NCBI GenBank assembly: GCA_023386395.1
Contig: JAEWJV010000253.1
Location: forward strand, 1-11,113
Direction of reading: 5' to 3'
From: Bacteroidota bacterium
GTDB lineage: Bacteria; Bacteroidota; Bacteroidia; Chitinophagales; Chitinophagaceae
DNA length: 11,113 bases
In this document: positions 7,967 to 11,113 of the stretch, piece by piece
Layout of the letters: each line of letters starts with the position of its first letter
Position numbering within the stretch: position 1 is the stretch's first letter
Translations under genes and position numbers: made by a program
Notes under the pieces: generated by a model
Database searches by the model: none
Seen by the model: the letters and a program-made list of their open reading frames with translations, nothing else
What the model was told of the DNA's origin: nothing

Positions 7967-7994
7967 TTGTTGAATATTGAACATTGATTATTGA
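7967..7994. repeat. four heptamers with TTGA core
   Basis: Four consecutive 7-mers each end in TTGA on the plus strand: TTGTTGA (7967), ATATTGA (7974), ACATTGA (7981) and TTATTGA (7988). This is the cleanest heptamer array in the window. It lies 44-71 nt past the permease A stop codon and about 93 nt upstream of the permease B start. The rest of the 7875-8037 spacer holds no gene and no terminator-like hairpin that I can see. Confidence 0.65.
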
Positions 7995-8037
7995 ATATTT
8001 TTAAAAATCAGGCCCTTAAAAAACATTCATTCACCCA

Positions 8038-10497
8038 TTATTCGGTTCTCAAACTTTTCACCGGGTTAGCAACGGCCGCTCTTATTGCCTGCACACTGAT
8101 AGTTAATAAAGCAATCAGCAATGCAACCAATGCGGTTATTAAAAATACCGTCCAGCTTATATGTGTGCGGTAAGCAAAACTTTGCAGCCATTTCTTCATG
8201 ATAAGCCATGCCAGCGGCGATGCTATAATAATGGCGATGCCAACAAGCTTTAAAAAATCGGTAGAAAGTAATGCTACAATGCTGGATACACTTGCCCCCA
8301 ATACTTTGCGCACCCCAATTTCTTTTATGCGCTGTTCTGCACTAAAAGTGGCGAGGCCAAATAATCCGAGGCATGAAATAAGAATAGCGGTGATGGTAAA
8401 GTCGCCCACAATGGCCGACAGCTTGTTTTCTGCATCATAATTTTCCTGGAAATCCTTGTCAAGAAAACTATAATCAAAAGGGTCTGATGCGTTAAGGCTG
8501 TGCCATGTATTTTGAACAGCTTTTAAAGCCGCCACCATATCATTTGATTTAATATGCACAATGGCATAATTAAACTGCGGCGGTATATTCAACATAAAAC
8601 CGAATGGCCCGATGGGCAGGTGAAGGTCTTCGTAATGAAAATCTTTAACTACACCTACAATATTGAAATTATAAGTAGTGCCATTAAAAGTGGAATGCAG
8701 CTTTTGGTTAACGGCTTGCTGCGCATTGGTAAAACCTAAAGACTTTAAAGAACTTTCATTCAGCACAACAGCGCCACTGGTGGTATCCTGCGCGTAATAA
8801 TCATCTGAAAACGTCCTGCCGGCAAGCGGTTTAATACCGAGTGTTTGCAGAAAACGCGTATCAATATAATTCATTTTTACATCCTTGCCCTGTTGCATAT
8901 CCTGGCCGTCTTTAAAGAAAATATTATCTGCCACATTTGAAATGCCGGGATAATACAACGATGCGCCAACATTGCTCACATATGATTGCTTTAATAGTTC
9001 ATTCTTCAGCGCGCTGTACATTTCTTTTGCATGGCCGCTGCGCAATGGAATTACAACCTGCTGGTTTTGTTCAAACCCAAGATCGGCGGAACGCAGGAAC
9101 TTCATTTGATTGTTGATAACAACAGATGCCACAATCAATACAACAGAAATGATAAACTGAAAAACCACCAGGGCCTTACGCAGCGTAATAGCAGAAAGTG
9201 AATTGGAGAACTTGCCTTTTAAAACCTTTGCCGGGTTGAAGGAAGAAAGATAAAATGCAGGATAACTGCCCGCTATCAACCCGGTAATTACAGCTAATGC
9301 AGCAAACGCTGCAATGAGGCCAATATTATCTATAAATGACAAAGAGAGCTGTTTGCCTGAAACTTCGTTAAACAAAGGCAATAGCAATTTTGTAAATGCA
9401 AGTGCCAGCAGCAAAGCAGCAATGCTCATTAAAATAGCTTCGCCAAGAAATTGGGTTACCAGCAATTTTTTTTGTGCGCCTAATACTTTTCTGATACCTA
9501 CTTCCGCTGAACGCTTGGCAGATTGCGCTGTAGCAAGGTTCATGAAATTAATGCAGGCAATTAATAAAGTAAACAACGCAATGGAACCAAGAATGTATAA
9601 ATACGTTACGCTGCCACCGGGCGAAACATTGTTCTTCACATCTTCATCCAAATGGATTTGCTTAAGAGGCACCAGGAATTGCTTTTTTGAAAAGCCAACA
9701 GCCTTTAAATCGTTGCCCGCATACTTATCAATAAACGCAGGGAATTTAGCTTCAAGATTGGTAATATTAGCGCTGGGTTTTAACTGCAGGTAAGTAAAGA
9801 AGTAGTTATTTGTTGCAAGGTTGGGCCCCTGGCTTTTTATTCTTTCTTCCATAGTGCCGCCCATCATACTCATAAAAAACCTGCCATCAATATGCGAAGG
9901 TTTATTAATAGGTTTAAAAACACCTGTAACTATAAAATCATGATCGCCGTTAGTGCTGCTGCTTATATGCACAACTTTATTTAAAGCCGGCTGACCGCCA
10001 AATAATTTCCTGGCAACATCTTCTGATAATACAACTGTATTGGGATTATCTAATGCAGATTGCGGCTGCCCTTCAACAAAATCATAAGTGAACATGCTGA
10101 AGAAAGTTGAATCTGCGAGGTAACCTTTGGTTTCATAAAAAGATTTCACATTGCCGCTGCCTTCATTGTATTGCAGCAATGTTTTGTCTTCGCCAAACAG
10201 CCTTGCAATTCTGGTGGTTTGCTCTATTTCAGGAAAAACATTTTTCATAGTTTCTCCTAATGCAGCCGGCGTATTCGGCATTTTCTTAAAATTCCCAAGG
10301 CCTATAAATTCGCTGCCAACCTGGTAAATGTTATCAGCATTTTTCTGATACTTATCATAACTTGTTTCGTTTAAAACATACAATGTTATCATTATACAGC
10401 AGGTAAGCCCTACCGATAACCCAATGATGTTGATGAATGAAAACATCTTGCTCTTCATTACATTACGCCACGCCGTTTTGAGGTAAGTTTTAAACAT
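8038..10497 (-). CDS. MacB/FtsX-type ABC transporter permease, two-lobed (permease A)
   Basis: This encodes 819 residues from ATG at 10497 to TAA at 8040-8038 and is the first gene after the terminator at 10626-10655, so it probably heads the leftward operon. Helix 1 (about 19-43) precedes periplasmic domain 1 (about 45-292); helices follow near 297-320, 347-373 and 391-415. Helix 5 (about 440-462) precedes periplasmic domain 2 (about 465-690), and the last helices lie near 698-720, 749-767 and 782-803. Coupling motifs are AEVGIRKVLG (331-340) and KEIGVRKVLG (725-734). FNPAKVLKG after helix 4 mirrors the C-terminal NPVKSLRTE. In this family the coupling helices bind a MacB/LolD-type ATPase, presumably encoded elsewhere. 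The start is supported by the shared MFKxYxKTAWRN opening; no Shine-Dalgarno sequence is present. I found no exact Bacteroidota promoter (TTG with TAnnTTTG) in 10498-10625, but a promoter is expected there. The substrate is unknown. Confidence 0.95.
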   Translation of the reverse strand: MFKTYLKTAWRNVMKSKMFSFINIIGLSVGLTCCIMITLYVLNETSYDKYQKNADNIYQVGSEFIGLGNFKKMPNTPAALGETMKNVFPEIEQTTRIARLFGEDKTLLQYNEGSGNVKSFYETKGYLADSTFFSMFTYDFVEGQPQSALDNPNTVVLSEDVARKLFGGQPALNKVVHISSSTNGDHDFIVTGVFKPINKPSHIDGRFFMSMMGGTMEERIKSQGPNLATNNYFFTYLQLKPSANITNLEAKFPAFIDKYAGNDLKAVGFSKKQFLVPLKQIHLDEDVKNNVSPGGSVTYLYILGSIALFTLLIACINFMNLATAQSAKRSAEVGIRKVLGAQKKLLVTQFLGEAILMSIAALLLALAFTKLLLPLFNEVSGKQLSLSFIDNIGLIAAFAALAVITGLIAGSYPAFYLSSFNPAKVLKGKFSNSLSAITLRKALVVFQFIISVVLIVASVVINNQMKFLRSADLGFEQNQQVVIPLRSGHAKEMYSALKNELLKQSYVSNVGASLYYPGISNVADNIFFKDGQDMQQGKDVKMNYIDTRFLQTLGIKPLAGRTFSDDYYAQDTTSGAVVLNESSLKSLGFTNAQQAVNQKLHSTFNGTTYNFNIVGVVKDFHYEDLHLPIGPFGFMLNIPPQFNYAIVHIKSNDMVAALKAVQNTWHSLNASDPFDYSFLDKDFQENYDAENKLSAIVGDFTITAILISCLGLFGLATFSAEQRIKEIGVRKVLGASVSSIVALLSTDFLKLVGIAIIIASPLAWLIMKKWLQSFAYRTHISWTVFLITALVALLIALLTISVQAIRAAVANPVKSLRTE

Positions 10498-10529
10498 GAG
10501 ACATTCGGTTTGGTTACAGAACTTTTATC

Positions 10530-10554
10530 GCTATAACACATAGCAATAATTGCT
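10530..10554. promoter_or_regulatory. two overlapping short palindromes upstream of permease A
   Basis: GCTAT (10530-10534) pairs with ATAGC (10540-10544). AGCAAT (10542-10547) pairs with ATTGCT (10549-10554) around a single base. The two share bases 10542-10544, so only one can form as a hairpin at a time. They lie 33-57 nt upstream of the first gene of the operon, a plausible place for an operator or leader element. The arms are short and chance is a real alternative. Confidence 0.2.
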
Positions 10555-10625
10555 TACGAAGTTTGCAACGTAAATGCCAAGGGCATAAGGGATTGTGTTT
10601 TAATAATTTAGGATTGTCTAAACTG

Positions 10626-10655
10626 AAAAAGGTGTTCGATAATGAACACCTTTTT
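10626..10655. terminator. bidirectional intrinsic terminator
   Basis: AAAAAGGTGTTC (10626-10637) and GAACACCTTTTT (10644-10655) are perfect inverted repeats around a 6-nt loop. The GGTGTTC stem with a run of T on its 3' side on both strands fits a rho-independent terminator working either way. It lies 83 nt past the stop of the transpeptidase-like gene and 129 nt upstream of permease A, so it separates the two transcription units. The flanks 10498-10625 and 10656-10737 contain no gene I can support. Confidence 0.85.
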
Positions 10656-10737
10656 GTACGGCGGTGGACGAACAGTCAAAGCCAAAATCAATAATGGCAT
10701 GTTCCGCTTTTATGCAAGGTAGGTGTTGTTTGCTCCG

Positions 10738-11113
10738 CTATTTCAGCAACGGCAGCACCTCGCTTATATCAACTTTTGATCTTTTATTATCTATATCAAT
10801 TACCACAACATATCCTTCGCTGATCCCGATATTGTTGATGGCATTTACAATTTTCTGCTGATTGCTTACAGTTCTGTAACCGTCTTCACTCCAGTCTTCA
10901 AAACTGCACAGGCAGCCCATTGATGGTGTTTGCGGATAATAGGGCTGGTCTTTATAAAACTCGGGATCGATGGTGGTGCCGTGCATAATAATGGCGTTTC
11001 GCCCCATTTGCCCGGCATAAAAACTTTCATATATGTTATTATAATTTTTCCATGATGGTGGTAACAGAGAAGCATATAAACCCAGGTTCCATGAAGAATC
11101 GATATAATTACTG
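10738..11113 (-). CDS. L,D-transpeptidase-like (YkuD-like) protein, 5' part outside the window
   Basis: The frame is open from the window edge (first complete codon at 11112) to TAG at 10740-10738, giving 124 visible residues. Several internal ATGs exist, but coding similarity appears to continue upstream of them (GLYASLLPPSW, then YESFYAGQMGRNAIIMHG), so I treat the gene as partial. The motif IIMHG (visible residues 41-45), then TPSMGCLC (62-69), matches the order of the L,D-transpeptidase catalytic signature, His-Gly followed by Ser/Thr-x-Gly-Cys, in which the Cys attacks peptidoglycan stem peptides. Here H44 and C67 would be the catalytic pair; the usual Arg after SHGC(I/V) is replaced by Cys (GCLC). 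A helical stretch (SNQQKIVNAIN) and a beta strand (GYVVVIDID) follow. If correct, it acts in the cell envelope on murein; the missing N-terminus should carry a signal peptide. Family assignment is from the motif only. The terminator downstream separates it from the permease operon. Confidence 0.55.
   Translation of the reverse strand, partial: SNYIDSSWNLGLYASLLPPSWKNYNNIYESFYAGQMGRNAIIMHGTTIDPEFYKDQPYYPQTPSMGCLCSFEDWSEDGYRTVSNQQKIVNAINNIGISEGYVVVIDIDNKRSKVDISEVLPLLK

Noticed and set aside
10866..11075. Minus-strand open frame of 69 codons overlapping the transpeptidase-like gene
   Set aside because: It is in a different frame from the longer reading frame that carries the His...Ser-Met-Gly-Cys signature and stays open to the window edge.
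1..11113. Insertion sequence, prophage or integrated element
   Set aside because: I saw no transposase, integrase, tRNA, terminal inverted repeats or target duplications; the repeats present are short heptamers confined to gene spacers.

Overview
The window looks like a chromosomal segment from a Bacteroidota bacterium, most likely of the Chitinophagaceae or a close relative. This rests on three things: moderately low GC, start codons without Shine-Dalgarno sequences and preceded by A/T-rich leaders, and large two-lobed MacB/FtsX-type permeases of the kind that occur in tandem in this phylum. The genus cannot be told from the sequence. All genes lie on the minus strand, so the biological order runs from high to low coordinates.

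At the right edge (10738-11113) is the 3' part of a gene whose product carries an L,D-transpeptidase-like (YkuD-like) His...Ser-x-Gly-Cys signature. It is followed by a perfect hairpin with T-tracts on both sides (10626-10655), which closes that unit. To its left is a probable operon transcribed leftward: permease A (8038-10497), permease B (5445-7874), a secreted protein with about 34-residue SDYY repeats (4315-5337, with its in-frame remainder at 4126-4314), permease C (1641-4046), and permease D (1-1502, cut by the window edge). The spacers are 79-163 nt and I see no terminator in any of them. No stretch longer than 300 nt lacks a gene; the longest is 10498-10737.

The permeases are diverged paralogues with one plan: a membrane helix, a MacB-type periplasmic domain and three helices, then the same set again, ending in a conserved NPVKSL(R/K)TE tail. 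They presumably form transmembrane subunits of type VII (MacB/FtsX/LolCDE-like) ABC systems, which use ATP in the cytoplasm to drive conformational work on periplasmic or envelope substrates. No ATPase or membrane-fusion partner is encoded here. The SDYY-repeat protein has a signal peptide and probably acts in the same extracytoplasmic space, so it is a candidate accessory or partner.

The most notable observations are: (1) an amber codon interrupts the SDYY-repeat gene in frame and in repeat phase, at a column that is Tyr/Phe/Tyr in the three preceding repeats; and (2) the spacers carry two families of degenerate 7-nt-periodic repeats, one with a (G/A)AGC core and one with a TTCA/TTGA core, that recur at several gene junctions.
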